DNA from: Takakia lepidozioides
Taxonomy: Eukaryota; Streptophyta; Takakiopsida; Takakiales; Takakiaceae
Assembly: GCA_030704615.1 (NCBI GenBank)
Contig: CM060732.1
Span: 81,863,171-81,927,170 of the forward strand
Reading direction: 5' to 3'
Length of the DNA stretch: 64,000 bases
How positions within the stretch are numbered: the first letter of the stretch is position 1; each line of letters opens with the position of its first letter. The notes under the pieces are model-generated. The model had not been told where the DNA came from. It saw nothing but the letters and a program-made list of their open reading frames with translations, and made no database searches. Positions 36,001 through 46,849 of this stretch are shown piece after piece. The translations under genes and the position numbers were made by a program.

Positions 36001-37190
36001 TTGGGTGCAGTGAGTTCTTCTTTTCATTGCACCTTATTCATATATATCAAGTTCAAATGCAATTGTGACTGTCACCAGTGTAATAGAACCACCCACAAAG
36101 TCACAAATGTCAGTGGTTCATCGTGATGATAACCACTTCTGTAGTAACTAAATGTCTAAGTGAGTGACTTTTTGGAAGAGCATGTTCATTTACAAGTCAT
36201 TATGCTCACTCATCCAGTGGTTTTCAAAGTATCATTTATGCTAGGTATTTTTTGCAAAGTAATGCAACACTTCATTGCTAACAATTCTTGTTGCCATTTT
36301 GTGACAGAAAGTATGCAACAGAGAAGGCACAGTTCACTGCAGACAGAGAGGCATGTGCTCGTGAGTGGCGTGCCAATCGTCGACGTCACCGCCGCCTTCC
36401 GGTGCCATACCCTCCCCATTTGTTGGAGTTTCCACCCCTATCGGTATGGATACGCCATGCAGTCCAGGCCCATGTCTCTGAGCATGGTGTTGAGGATACG
36501 GATGTAATTCATTCGTCTACTCCCCCCTCATTGAGATCAGCTTCATTTCGTGGCATGAAGGCGTATGGAAATCATTATCGAGTGGATGACATGGAGAGTC
36601 GTCTTCTTGTCTCTTTTGATTCCGGAGTTGCATCCATCTTCCAGCAACAGAGCAGAAATAATGTGCGTGATAGAAATCCAGTCATGTCACCATTAGAGTA
36701 CGTTGGGGTCATCAAAGAGATCTTCAAATTGGATTATGGACGAGTGCACCCCATTGTATTTCGTTGTGCCTGGGTGAGGGCCAACCTCGTTGGACAAAAT
36801 GCTACAATGAAGCGGGATTCGTATGGTTTTCTACTTGCAAATTTTGGGAGGATGTTACCCGCCAATGATCAGCCGTTCATCTTTCCATCTCAAGTTGAAT
36901 AGGCGTTCCTTTCGGATGAGTTCCCAAGTTCGGAGTGGAAGGTAGTCCTTCGGAAGGATCCAAGAGCAAAAAGGATTGTGGCGGACATAGATCAATGTGA
37001 CATTGGCGAAAATGCAGATTTCGATGGCCTTCAGGCACCGTCCACCTTATCAGATCAGCCAATACCTAGGTCATTAGATGGTGCCACAGCTCTAAATAAA
37101 GAAGACATGGCTATGTTGGCTACCATTCAAGCGGCGTTTGTGCAACCAACCGCTATTCCAGTTGAGCAAAGTGATTCAGAGGGTGACTAA
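33068..37190 (+). pseudogene. TNP2-B transposase, main part (Tnp2, DUF4218, DUF4216)
   Basis: Continues the 16,884 exon after the CACTA-C target site: DRNVEVQRMIQETF, EEACLPLYEGC, frameshift at ~33,345, then TSFYHAKTMVSKLG and CPKCQSARF. A ~300-bp insertion (33,643-33,966) interrupts VLRHF...RCSSIAELMTW. The core follows (DSKAWKYID, SFDGVNPFG, NLPPWLTTKKFFVML, LIPGKQS, HDFPAYGLL, GCPVCGP). GT at 34,785 and AG before 35,144 bound an intron; exon 35,144-36,009 holds DUF4218-like sequence (DVMTHLLVHLVDEL, YVRNYAKPE). After a second intron, 36,308-37,190 carries the DUF4216-like block (EYVGVIKEIFKLDY) and ends TAA. TAG at 36,900 replaces an expected Gln. Relative to TNP2-C the EKN segment after MH is deleted. 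Confidence 0.88.
33643..33966. other. ~300-bp insertion of unknown origin in TNP2-B
   Basis: TNP2-C has 11 residues between VLRHF and RC; here ~330 bp intervene. Part reads as a plausible plus-strand peptide (RALVLARAKLEHELRG) of unknown source. No terminal repeats or clear duplication seen. Confidence 0.6.
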
Positions 37191-37365
37191 TATGTTTCAG
37201 ATTCAGAATAAAGTTTATTGTTGGAACCATTTGTTCAATATCATCATGCCACAATGGTCTGGCCACTTGTCTATTTTTCAAAATCTGTCACAGCTGCACA
37301 AACCATTTTTCATGTATCACCCAAAAAGTGGTACCAATCACTTGTCTGTAGGCAACCACTCATGA
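37191..37365 (+). other. Element B subterminal sequence up to gypsy-3
   Basis: 3' flank of TNP2-B with AAAGTGGTACCAATCACTT and AACCACTCATGA. It continues at 44,336 after gypsy-3. Confidence 0.65.
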
Positions 37366-38088
37366 TGTCGCGGCCCTTTGCCTTGAGGGCAGGGGGTCGG
37401 GACACATGAGGGGCTGCCCCTGTGGTGGGGGCAGCGGCAGCGATAGGTATGGGGGGCTGAAGCACCCTTGAGTGCCCAAGGCACTCAAGGAGGCGGAGGC
37501 GCTCACTAGGTGGAGCCCCGCACACCGGGTTGCGGTGGAGGTGGCTCCACAAGGGGTGGTGGTAGCTTAGTGGGACTTAGTGGGGGTGGCATAGGACTCA
37601 CCATGGGGTGGAGACCTCGAGGTGGGAGTCGTGGGGAGTCTTGGGACTCATCACGGTCCATTGGGGCCGCGGTGAGTGGGCCAAGACTCACCGCGACTCA
37701 CCACCGGGAGTCGAGGGTTTTCGTGGTGGTTCACCATAAAATGGCATGGCTGGTTATGAAACCCCCGCGGACAGCTACAGAAGTATATATAGGGAGTAGT
37801 AACCCGAGAACGGTGCAAGCCCGTTGGTGACCAAAAACTAGTGAGGAAGCGAGCGAGCCGGAAAGCGACCAAAGAGTGGGGAGCTGTTCCGGACTGCCAT
37901 CTACCAAAGGGAATTCTCCTAGTCCCAAATAGGTGGAGGGTTTAGAGGGAAGCGAAAGGGGACCGTTATGTCCCAGTGAGCAGCCGAAACTCCAAGTTGG
38001 CCCGGCGGCCAGGTTGGGAGTCAGGCGCGCGCATCAAAGCGAGTAACTATGACTTGAAGGGGAGTTTACCGAACTGAGGTGTGCGACA
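37366..38088 (+). repeat. gypsy-3 5' LTR
   Basis: 723 bp, TGTCGC...GCGACA. TATATATAGG at 37,784-37,793 is a good TATA box. Four GACTCA motifs (37,595; 37,645; 37,685; 37,695) lie 85-190 bp upstream of it, in U3. Confidence 0.96.
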
Positions 38089-38090
38089 CT

Positions 38091-38102
38091 TGGTATCAGA
38101 GC
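38091..38102 (+). other. gypsy-3 primer binding site
   Basis: TGGTATCAGAGC, 2 nt after the LTR; complementary to the 3' end of initiator tRNA-Met, the usual primer of plant Ty3/gypsy elements. Confidence 0.93.
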
Positions 38103-38143
38103 TTAGAGTTCAGTACGCGATCGTCCTTGGGATTGGCCTCATC

Positions 38144-41100
38144 ATGGGGTCGGGCAAGCCGAAGCGAAAGCGGAACGGCCCAAAAGATGATGATCCCGGT
38201 GAGCCGGATGGGGGCGACGTGTCACCGAGGCGGCCGTTTGAGGAAGCGATTAATGTTTCCGAAAACGAGGCCGCTCAGGAGCGGGAGGAATCCGAGGAGT
38301 CGGAGCCCGAGGAATCTTTGAGAGCTCCGACAAACCAAGAGATGCCTCCCATGCCGGCAGCCTTTTGGGAAGGGTTGTTGGTGCAGTTTGGCGGGACGTT
38401 GAAAGACGTGTTGAACACAGCTAATGCCACTTCCACCAAGGCAAAGTTTAAGGTGAAGCCTAAGGAACCCGGCACCTTCGAGGGCGTTCGAAACCGGAAG
38501 GCACTCAACACCTGGCTCCTGGAGCTAGAGCAGTACTTCCGAGCGGCCAAGTTGAGTGACGAGGATCGGGTGGAAGTGGCTCCCACCTATTTGAGGGGCT
38601 ATGCTCAACAATGGTGGCAGAAACGCCTTCACGACCGAGGCCCAAGCCCGGAAACCTTGAACTGGAGCGAGTTCAAGGAATTGATGAAGAGACAGTTTGT
38701 GCCCCTCAACGCATCCTGGCTTGCCCGGGACAAGATGAGGAATTTGAAGCAAACAGATGACATTCGGGGGTATGTCCAGGCTTTCAATGTGCTGTTGCTC
38801 GAAGTCGCGGACATGGCAGAACCAGAAATGGTCTTCAACTTTGTGGCGGGACTGGCCCCATGGGCTAGGCGGAAGTTGGAGGAGAAGCCACCCAAGACTT
38901 TGAACGAGGCAATTGAGAGAGCTGAATGTTTCTCGGATGTCCCTAGGGGTGAGAGACAAGGCCGTACGGAGCTGAACCACAAGAAGACCCGGCGGGAAGG
39001 TGACTCCTCCCGACCGGTAAAGAAGTGGGATAGGCCACGCGGCGAAAATGGCACGTGGAAATCGAAGGGAGGTCCTTCACACGTCAAGGCGGCACCCGGT
39101 GCTTCGAAAGGAAAAGCGGGTGGAGCGACTTATGGCGGACAGAAGGCGACCTTTGATGGAGTGTGTTTCAATTGCGGGGAGCCCGGGCACATGGCCAAGA
39201 AGTGCACGAAGCCCCGGCAATTGAACATGACTCGGGCGACCACGGAGCTGTCGGAAGATACCATCAGTCGCTTGGTGGAAGCGGTGGTCGCCAGGACTTG
39301 CAAGGTAGGCAAATTTTCTTGTGAGTTGTATCAGGAAACTGGCGCCTTACGAAAAGGGAGTCAGTTATTGTTCGTGGATGAGATAATATCCGGAACTAAT
39401 GTGTCGTTGTTGGTGGACACAGGAGCGTCGCACTCCTTCATGACGCCGGCGGCGGCGCGAAAGTTGGGACTCCCGACAAGTGACGTGGGGGCCTCTATTG
39501 AGGTGCGCTCTGCCAAAGGAGAACCTCAGTTGGCGACAAGGTTGGCGTTTGATGTTCCTCTTCAACTGGGGAGTTGGGAGGGACGTGAGAACTTCACTAT
39601 CTGCGAGATCGATGGAGTGGATCTCATTTTGGGAATGACCTTTTTGAGCAAATCCGGAGCGGTCATAGATGGCCGCAAGAGAGTAGTCACGCTGCCATGT
39701 GGGAATGGTGGCGAGGTTTTACGAGTGTCGGAAACGCCCAAATCCGTGGGAGGGCGAATAAACCTTCTATCAGCAAAGGAGTGGGCCGTGGAGGAGACAC
39801 ACGAGTCCCAGTTTTTGCTTTACATTAGAGAAGTGAAAGGAGAAGGCGATGGGGAGCCGAGCCCAGATTGGATCAAGGGGATTTTGGAGAAATACCAGGA
39901 TGTGATGCCGGAGGATTTACCAAGCGGCTTGCCACCGCGAAGAGGAGTTGACCACAAAATTGAGGTGATACCGGGATCGGAACCGCCTGCCAAGGCGCCC
40001 TACCGGTTGAGCCACAAAGAGTTGGTCGAGCTGAAGACTCAGCTCAAAGATCTAATGTCAAAGGGGTACATCCGGCCGAGTAAGTCACCTTACGGAGCCC
40101 CGGTGCTATTTGCAGACAAGAAGGATGGGACGCTGCGGATGTGTGTCGATTACAGGGCTCTGAATAAGGTGACTATCAAAAACCGGTACCCTTTGCCAAG
40201 GATCGACGACCTCTTCGATCGGTTGGCAGGAGCGAAGTATTTCAGCCGGATCGACTTGCGCTCCGGCTATCACCAAATTCGGGTGGCGGAAGGAGATGAG
40301 GAGAAGACCGCGTGCAGGACAAGGTATGGTTCATATGAGTTCTTGGTGATGCCTTTTGGGCTCACCAATGCACCAGCGACATTTAGCACGCTGATGAACA
40401 GCCTTTTCCAGGAGTGGTTGGATGACTTTGTGATCGTGTACATCGACGACATCTTGGTGTACTCGAAAACAAAGGAGGAGCACCTGGAGCACCTCAAAAG
40501 GGTGTTCCAAAAATTGCGAGAAGGGAAGCTGTATGCCAAAGCTTCAAAGTGCGAATTCGGGGTCACAAAAGTGGAGTTCTTGGGGCACGTGATTACACAG
40601 GATGGGATCAAAATGGATGACAGAAAGGTGAGGGCGATCTTGGACTGGGAGCCTCCGACTTCGGTCCCGGGAGTGCGATCCTTCCTAGGACTCGCCTCCT
40701 ATTACCGGAAGTATGTGAGAAATTTCGCCAAGATCGCGGGGCCGCTGTCGGACCTTCTGTGTAAATCCAAAGTCTGGGTATGGAACACATTTTGTGGCCA
40801 AGCTTTTGCTGAATTGAAGCAGCGGATGACGGAAGCTCCAGTCTTAAAAATCCCGGAGTTCGATCGTCCGTTTGAGATTCATACAGATGCATCGGACTTC
40901 GCAATTGGGGGTGTACTTATGCAAGATGGACGTCCAGTGGCTTACGAAAGTAAGAAACTGAATGAAGTGGAGCGACGGTGGCCGACGCACGAAAAAGAGA
41001 TGAAGGCGGTGGTACATTGCCTTGAACTCTGGCGCCACTATGTTGGTTCCAACCCAGTGAAGGTGTTCACGGACAATGTCACGGTGAAGTATTTTGCCAC

Positions 41101-42706
41101 GCAGCCCAAGTTGTCCCCAAAACAACTTAGGTGGCAAGATACTTTGGCAGTGTTCGACGTGGATATCCAGTACAAACCGGGACGGGACAATGTGGTGGCC
41201 GATGCTTTAAGTAGAAAGCAGCAGCTCTTGTTGGTGTACAAGGGCGAGACGGCGCTCCAAAGGAAGATCCGGAAGGCTTGCCGGAAGGATGAGCTGGCAA
41301 AGTGCGTGATGCAGAACTTGAGAATGGGGGTTAAATCGCAGTTCCACTTGCAAAACGGACTGCTCCGGTATAAGCAAAAACGTCTCTATGTGCCAAAGGG
41401 AGGGATCAGGGATAGTCTCTTGAGAGAATGCCATGATAGCCCGCTTGCGGGCCACGGTGGAGCCAAGCGCACTGCGGCACTCTTGAAGAAAGAGTATTTC
41501 TGGCCCAAACTGAGGGAGGAGGCAGAGGAGTATGTTAAGACATGCACCACATGCCAACAAAACCGGAGCGAGTATAAAAAGCAAGCGGGGCTGTTACAAC
41601 CCTTGCCGATTCCAGAGGGGACTTGGGAAAGCGTCTCGATGGATTTCATGACTGCTATGCCGCTGTCAAAAGGATTCGATGCAATCATGGTGGTGGTAGA
41701 TAGGTTCAGTAAAATGGCCCATTTCATCCCCACCAAGGAGACGGCAACTGCGCAGGAGACAGGGCGACTTTACTTCGCCCACGTCTTAAAGCATCATGGA
41801 GTCCCGAAGGATATTGTCTCGGACCGCGATCCAAAGTTTACGAGTAAATTCTGGAGAGCACTTTGGAAGAAGATGGGGACGAGGCTGAAGATGAGCACCG
41901 CCTTCCGACCTACGACGGACGGCCAAACGGAAAGAGTGAATTCCGTAGTGAAGCAATTCTTGCGGAATTACGTGTCGGCAGACCAATCAGACTGGATGGA
42001 ACACTTAGACGCGGCAGAGTTCTGTTATAATAACACAGAACACTCCGCGACGGGAGTTTCCCCTTTTGAGTTGGTCTATGGAAAAGCACCTCTGGTGCCG
42101 ACAAGTTGGGCCGCCCAGGACGTTGAGGAACCGGCAGTAGCGGCGGTACTGGAAGAACGCGAGCGTTTGTTGAAGCTCGCAAAGTACAACATTGCCAAAG
42201 CTAGGAAACGGTATGAAAGGCAGGCGAATCGGAAGCGGAGGGAAGTGAAGTTTGAGGCAGGCACAGAGGTCTGGTTGAACATCAAGAATTTTCGACTACC
42301 TCCGGAAATGAGTCCGAAGTTCGTACCTCCGTATGCGGGTCCCTTTCGCATTCGGAGGGTTATGAATGAGGATGTGTATGAATTGGAGCTGCCAGCAAAC
42401 AGCAAGGTGCACCCAGTATTCCATGTCTCCCTTTTGAAGCCTTACTTCAAAGATGAAGCACGTCCGAATCGGCAGCAAGTGTTGCGTCCGCCACCTATGC
42501 TGTTGGATCATGAAAATGAACCCGAGTACGAGGTGGAGGCAATACTTAAGTCGAGGAGGTTCAAGAACCGAGAAACGGAGTATCTCGTCAAATGGAAGGG
42601 CTATCATCTTGTGGAGGCATCTTGGGTGCGTGCCTCAGAAATGGGAAACGCATCCGAGGCAGTTGCAGCGTTCGAAGGGCGACCTCAAAAGCGGAAGAAG
42701 CGTTGA
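38144..42706 (+). CDS. gypsy-3 Gag-Pol polyprotein with chromodomain
   Basis: One 1,520-residue frame from ATG 38,144 ([11 protein letters not shown]) to TGA 42,706. The frame is open upstream to 38,081, but the first ATG is at 38,144. Order: acidic N-terminus; retrotransposon Gag (~70-230); CCHC knuckle [14 protein letters not shown] (341-354); aspartic protease DTG (425-427); RT with YIDD (766-769); RNase H with HTDAS (Asp915); integrase HHCC zinc site (His1097, His1104, Cys1134, Cys1137) and catalytic Asp1167, Asp1227, Glu1263 with D35E spacing; GPF module (YAGPF, ~1,398); chromodomain [11 protein letters not shown]...YLVKWKGY (~1,462-1,514). The aromatic residues expected for methyl-lysine reading are present. 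No frameshift or stop; Gag and Pol share one frame. Confidence 0.97.
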   Translation: MGSGKPKRKRNGPKDDDPGEPDGGDVSPRRPFEEAINVSENEAAQEREESEESEPEESLRAPTNQEMPPMPAAFWEGLLVQFGGTLKDVLNTANATSTKAKFKVKPKEPGTFEGVRNRKALNTWLLELEQYFRAAKLSDEDRVEVAPTYLRGYAQQWWQKRLHDRGPSPETLNWSEFKELMKRQFVPLNASWLARDKMRNLKQTDDIRGYVQAFNVLLLEVADMAEPEMVFNFVAGLAPWARRKLEEKPPKTLNEAIERAECFSDVPRGERQGRTELNHKKTRREGDSSRPVKKWDRPRGENGTWKSKGGPSHVKAAPGASKGKAGGATYGGQKATFDGVCFNCGEPGHMAKKCTKPRQLNMTRATTELSEDTISRLVEAVVARTCKVGKFSCELYQETGALRKGSQLLFVDEIISGTNVSLLVDTGASHSFMTPAAARKLGLPTSDVGASIEVRSAKGEPQLATRLAFDVPLQLGSWEGRENFTICEIDGVDLILGMTFLSKSGAVIDGRKRVVTLPCGNGGEVLRVSETPKSVGGRINLLSAKEWAVEETHESQFLLYIREVKGEGDGEPSPDWIKGILEKYQDVMPEDLPSGLPPRRGVDHKIEVIPGSEPPAKAPYRLSHKELVELKTQLKDLMSKGYIRPSKSPYGAPVLFADKKDGTLRMCVDYRALNKVTIKNRYPLPRIDDLFDRLAGAKYFSRIDLRSGYHQIRVAEGDEEKTACRTRYGSYEFLVMPFGLTNAPATFSTLMNSLFQEWLDDFVIVYIDDILVYSKTKEEHLEHLKRVFQKLREGKLYAKASKCEFGVTKVEFLGHVITQDGIKMDDRKVRAILDWEPPTSVPGVRSFLGLASYYRKYVRNFAKIAGPLSDLLCKSKVWVWNTFCGQAFAELKQRMTEAPVLKIPEFDRPFEIHTDASDFAIGGVLMQDGRPVAYESKKLNEVERRWPTHEKEMKAVVHCLELWRHYVGSNPVKVFTDNVTVKYFATQPKLSPKQLRWQDTLAVFDVDIQYKPGRDNVVADALSRKQQLLLVYKGETALQRKIRKACRKDELAKCVMQNLRMGVKSQFHLQNGLLRYKQKRLYVPKGGIRDSLLRECHDSPLAGHGGAKRTAALLKKEYFWPKLREEAEEYVKTCTTCQQNRSEYKKQAGLLQPLPIPEGTWESVSMDFMTAMPLSKGFDAIMVVVDRFSKMAHFIPTKETATAQETGRLYFAHVLKHHGVPKDIVSDRDPKFTSKFWRALWKKMGTRLKMSTAFRPTTDGQTERVNSVVKQFLRNYVSADQSDWMEHLDAAEFCYNNTEHSATGVSPFELVYGKAPLVPTSWAAQDVEEPAVAAVLEERERLLKLAKYNIAKARKRYERQANRKRREVKFEAGTEVWLNIKNFRLPPEMSPKFVPPYAGPFRIRRVMNEDVYELELPANSKVHPVFHVSLLKPYFKDEARPNRQQVLRPPPMLLDHENEPEYEVEAILKSRRFKNRETEYLVKWKGYHLVEASWVRASEMGNASEAVAAFEGRPQKRKKR

Positions 42707-43611
42707 TGGGGACATCAACCTTGGAGCGTGGGGGAGGAAATGCATGCTTAGCCCGGTTTAGCTAGCTCAGGAATCCGATTGCAAAAACTTGTATTGTACA
42801 AAAATTTGTGATAAAGGAAATGGGTTCCAAATATTGTGCGTCCTATTGTGTTTGGAATGGTGATGCATGGTGTGGTTGGCTGGTGTGTAGAATGCATGCT
42901 AGCTTACAAAAGTGGGAGAGGTAAATTGGGTTAATCGTGTGTTTGCGCAGTGCCAAATCGGGTGACTCCCATCCAAGGGGCAAGGAAACTTGCGCCTTAT
43001 TTGGGAGTTCAAGTGCTAGTGCGCACCTGGCGCGTGCGCGTACTATAACTGCGCTACCGAGGGGGTTGCCTTGTAGTGCGGGCTAACGCGGAAGCTACGT
43101 GCTTCCGTTCACGTACTATAATCGTGTAGCCTCGGGACGAAGTCGTAGTGCGGCTTCGGCGTGTTCCCGTACCTCAGGCCAGCATTCCAAGGCGGACCCA
43201 ATTGTAGTGATTGGGGCGCACGGTTGGTTCAAGGTTATCTTCCTAGTCAAAGAGGGTTCCAGGTGAACCCTTGCTCAAGGTGATGCCAAAAGCGGCATCA
43301 TGAGCGATCGCAAGCAATGTTGTTGCAGTAAGGCGATTCGATCCTCGGGGAGGATCGTTCCTTGGCCTTGAAGTAGGCCAAGAAGAGTGCACTGGGAGGA
43401 GCTGGAGAGGCTCCACCCTTGGCCGGGACTTGGAGGAAGTCGGCCGAACTAGCTAGTGGAGAGTGGAGTCAAGTGTGGGGTTTGGTTCTTTGCCATGGGA
43501 CGCCATGGTACGGAAACAAACTCCTTGATGTGGGACGCCACAACTTGGATGTTCGTTTCTACAAAATGGACAAGTCGATGAGGACATCGACTCCCTGTTG
43601 GTAGGGGTGTG
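42707..43611 (+). other. gypsy-3 non-coding 3' region with conserved hairpins
   Basis: 905 bp without coding potential between pol stop and 3' LTR. Three perfect 7-bp hairpins: 43,089-43,107 (CGGAAGC/GCTTCCG), 43,281-43,300 (TGATGCC/GGCATCA) and 43,339-43,357 (CGATCCT/AGGATCG). All three persist in gypsy-1 (865-1,768). Role unknown; packaging or 3' processing signals are possible. Confidence 0.8.
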
Positions 43612-44335
43612 TGTCGCGGCCCTTTGCCTTGAGGGCAGGGGGTCGGGACACATGAGGGGCTGCCCCTGTGGTGGGGGCAGCGGCAGCGATAGGTATGGGG
43701 GGCTGAAGCACCCTTGAGTGCCCAAGGCACTCAAGGAGGCGGAGGCGCTCACTAGGTGGAGCCCCGCACACCGGGTTGCGGTGGAGGTGGCTCCACAAGG
43801 GGTGGTGGTAGCTTAGTGGGACTTAGTGGGGGTGGCATAGGACTCACCATGGGGTGGAGACCTCGAGGTGGGAGTCGTGGGGAGTCTTGGGACTCATCAC
43901 GGTCCATTGGGGCCGCGGTGAGTGGGCCAAGACTCACCGCGACTCACCACCGGGAGTCGAGGGTTTTCGTGGTGGTTCGCCATAAAATGGCATGGCTGGT
44001 TATGAAACCCCCGCGGACAGCTACAGAAGTATATATAGGGAGTAGTAACCCCGAGAACGGTGCAAGCCCGTTGGTGACCAAAAACTAGTGAGTAAGCGAG
44101 CGAGCCGGAAAGCGACCAAAGAGTGGGGAGCTGTTCCGGACTGCCATCTACCAAAGGGAATTCTCCTAGTCCCAAATAGGTGGAGGGTTTAGAGGGAAGC
44201 GAAAGGGGACCGTTATGTCCCAGTGAGCAGCCGAAACTCCAAGTTGGCCCGGCGGCCAGGTTGGGAGTCAGGCGCGCGCATCAAAGCGAGTAACTATGAC
44301 TTGAAGGGGAGTTTACCGAACTGAGGTGTGCGACA
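43612..44335 (+). repeat. gypsy-3 3' LTR
   Basis: 724 bp, near-identical to the 5' LTR (differences: GTTCGCC/GTTCACC, one C in the run after GTAGTAA, GAGTAAG/GAGGAAG). Confidence 0.96.
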
Positions 44336-44863
44336 CATGAGCAACCACTAGAAAAGTGGTTCCAATTACTGCAGTATCTTTCACCACCCACTCTCCACCA
44401 CTGTCAAAGTGGTACAAATCAATGAGGTGTCTTTAACCACTCAAGATCAACGTGCCACTATCCTCGTCCACATGGAATATTATATTTATGAATTAAAATA
44501 TATTTCCAAATCATAAATCACAAATAAAATTTTGAATTATTACACGTGGAGTAGCAAGTGGTTTCAACCACTTCCCATCACTGAGGTGTCTATAACCACT
44601 CACAATTTACCACTGCACTCGTCCACGTCGAATATTATATTATATTAATTAAAATATATTACCAAATAAATAATAATAAATAAAAACAAATTATTACACG
44701 TGGACTACTAAGTGGTTGAAACCACTTCCAACCACTATCTGTGATGCCATCGTGGCATTTCATTGGGATTAACCACTGGCAAGTGGTTATTAGTGGTTTA
44801 TAGAGTGGAAAAAGACAGTATTGGTTAAAAGGCCAATGGTTATTCCGCGTTTTTCTTCTAGTG
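44336..44863 (+). mobile_element. CACTA element B, TNP2-side end
   Basis: Dense AACCACT/AGTGGTT subterminal repeats and AT blocks, ending CGCGTTTTTCTTCTAGTG at 44,863 (inverted: CACTAGAAGAAAAACGCG). The same end type closes at 50,997. The outside 3 bp are TAC, whose complement GTA follows 50,997. Confidence 0.85.
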
Positions 44864-44866
44864 TAC

Positions 44867-45612
44867 AAAATGTCGCTACAAGGGAGGTAAAATGCGATTT
44901 CTTCCCCTATTCCTTCCAGACTGGAAGGCTGTTCCAGCTGCAAGCTATAATGTAAACGCAGGCCATAGTCTGAAGAAAATGATATTGCTCCAAGATGCAC
45001 CTTCCGTTTATTGGCCATAACGTCTTGTGGTGTCATTTAAATCTAGCTTTCAAAGAAGATATTACACACCCCAACAGTAGAATGATGCATCATTCTAGAA
45101 GCCACAACCTAAATGTAGGGCATAGTATGTAAAAAATAAGTATTCGAAACTGCACTTTGGTTTTCTGCCCATAACGTCTTCTGGTCTTATTCAACGGATG
45201 TGTAACAACATCCCCACGCTAAAATAAAATAAAAAAATAAAAAAACTTTCCAACAGGATATGACAAAGCTAATTCAATAGTACTCAACATTCCAAAAGCC
45301 AAAATATAAGTGCAGATGAAAGTATGAAGAAAAATAAAGTGGACCAACCTACACCTTCCTCACCTGCCCATAACGTCTTCCAATCTTACTTGTAGGATGT
45401 GTAACAAAGTTTCAGATGTGGTTCATAAAGCATGCTTTCCAACAACATATCACACATCTATAGTGCAATGAGTCTCAACATTCCAGAAGTCATAACGTAA
45501 ATGCAGGTGGGTCTATGAAGAGAAAAAACGAGAGCAAGCCCCACCTTCTTTAGGTGGCCATAACGTCGTCCAATGTTACTGAATCCATGTGTAACAATAT
45601 GTCAATGCATGA
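44867..45612 (+). repeat. Diverged ~150-200-bp repeat units with CCATAACGTC core
   Basis: Four units around GGCCATAACGTCTTG (45,014), GCCCATAACGTCTTC (45,168; 45,368) and GGCCATAACGTCGTC (45,548), each followed by a weak TTA...GATGTGTAACAA block. Related units lie in the opposite orientation at 10,440-10,890. No coding. Confidence 0.7.
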
Positions 45613-45615
45613 AAA

Positions 45616-46849
45616 CACTACAAGAGATGAGCGTTTTTAGGACTACGGCTTTGGCGGAGTCATAAAAACTGCACTAGGTAGATGACTACAGAGCGCTGAA
45701 ATGCATTGCAGTCATAGTTTTATGACTTTGTAGTAATGGATATCACTACATGACTCCGGAAAGTTAGGGAGCATTGGTCAAACATTGTTGACCATGATGA
45801 CAGGGATGGTTTATATGACTAGTGTGATATGTTTGACTACACGTGGACGACGTTTCATGGAATCTTATGACTCCATGACTGAAGATGGTTTCACAGCTCT
45901 ATTTATACGACTACATCACTACACGTGTCATTTTGAAGGCACATATAATGCAAATAAGGTTGCCCATTAGGTTTAAAAAAGTTAAAAAATTGTTAATAAG
46001 GTTGCCCATTAGGGTAATCGTGAACAGAAAGGAGGGCTGGGACTTGGCGTTTTTTTTTGTCTCCTGCGCCACACACATTGCCGAGGGATGGAACGCGATG
46101 ATAGCATGATATGTAGGGGCGTGGGATGGAGGCGTTGAGCAAATGATGCACGAAGGAGAAGAGGAGGAGGACGAGACGAGGAGAAGCGAGCTCGCCGTTC
46201 TTGGGAGAGTCAGCTTGGTCTTAGCATGCGTGTTTCAATCTCTGACTACTCAGCTACGCCGTAGTGGTTCGATCTCACAGACCAATCCGACATTACCTGA
46301 CTACAGACACAAGCAACACACACAAGAGGTCCTTTTAGGTTGATGGTCGGTCAAATCTTCCATGGGTCAGGACAGGTCAAGGACAATGTGGTAGGGTACC
46401 TTCTTCTTCAACCTATTTCAGCCTGTGTTGCCCTCTCATCAGACTCGGCCGCAAGATGCATATTGAATTCTGTAAGTTAGGTCGTTGGGTAGATCTGTGG
46501 TGTTTGGAGTGACTTGGCAAGTTACTGCCAGTGTGGCAGCATGGAAGTATCCAAAAACATATAATAGAGGTGAGGAGAAGCTTTGGGGTGAACACTTTCC
46601 GACCCCAGTCAATGGTGGGACAATGGAGACAAAAAGGCGAATGCCTGTTGGACAATAGAGAGAAGCAGATGCATTTCAGATTGTGATAAGTAGGGTTGGG
46701 GTGTTTTGGGGAAGAACTCCACACCTGTATGGTTGGGGTCTTTGCTGGTAGAATTCTAGGCTGTCAGAGGCATGGATAGCTGAAGGAGCAGGGATAGAGT
46801 GTGGGTCTAGATTCATCCAAGAGGGCTGGATTTCAAGCTCCACATTACC
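45616..46849 (+). mobile_element. CACTA-A, TNP2-side end (separated from 10,897 by inversion)
   Basis: Starts CACTACAAGAGATGAGCG and follows the CACTA-C left end closely to ~45,950. The rest is non-coding apart from TNP1-like scraps near 46,76x (a ~60-bp segment GGCATGGATAGCTGAAGG also present at 48,039). The outside 3 bp are AAA, the complement of TTT before 10,897. Confidence 0.75.

Larger units (their letters stand above)
37366..44335 (+). mobile_element. gypsy-3: intact, recently inserted Ty3/gypsy chromovirus
   Basis: 6,970 bp flanked by CATGA (37,361-37,365 and 44,336-44,340). LTRs 37,366-38,088 and 43,612-44,335 differ at only about three places by eye. PBS TGGTATCAGAGC 38,091-38,102, one uninterrupted gag-pol frame, and a purine run (GGTAGGGG) before the 3' LTR. 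All parts needed for autonomous transposition are visible. It sits in the TNP2-side subterminal region of CACTA element B. Confidence 0.97.

Noticed and set aside
38091-38102. tRNA gene at the gypsy PBS
   Set aside because: Only the 12-nt complement of the initiator tRNA 3' end is present; no cloverleaf. No tRNA, rRNA or CRISPR array was found anywhere in the window.
38275-42607. Numerous 60-150-codon antisense frames over the gypsy copies
   Set aside because: They recur at homologous positions opposite gag-pol in all three copies and are shadows of a GC-rich coding strand.
10897-44863. 10,897-44,863 as the two ends of one giant CACTA element
   Set aside because: The terminal sequences are of different types and the flanks (TTT versus TAC) do not match; each end pairs with another site after the proposed inversion.
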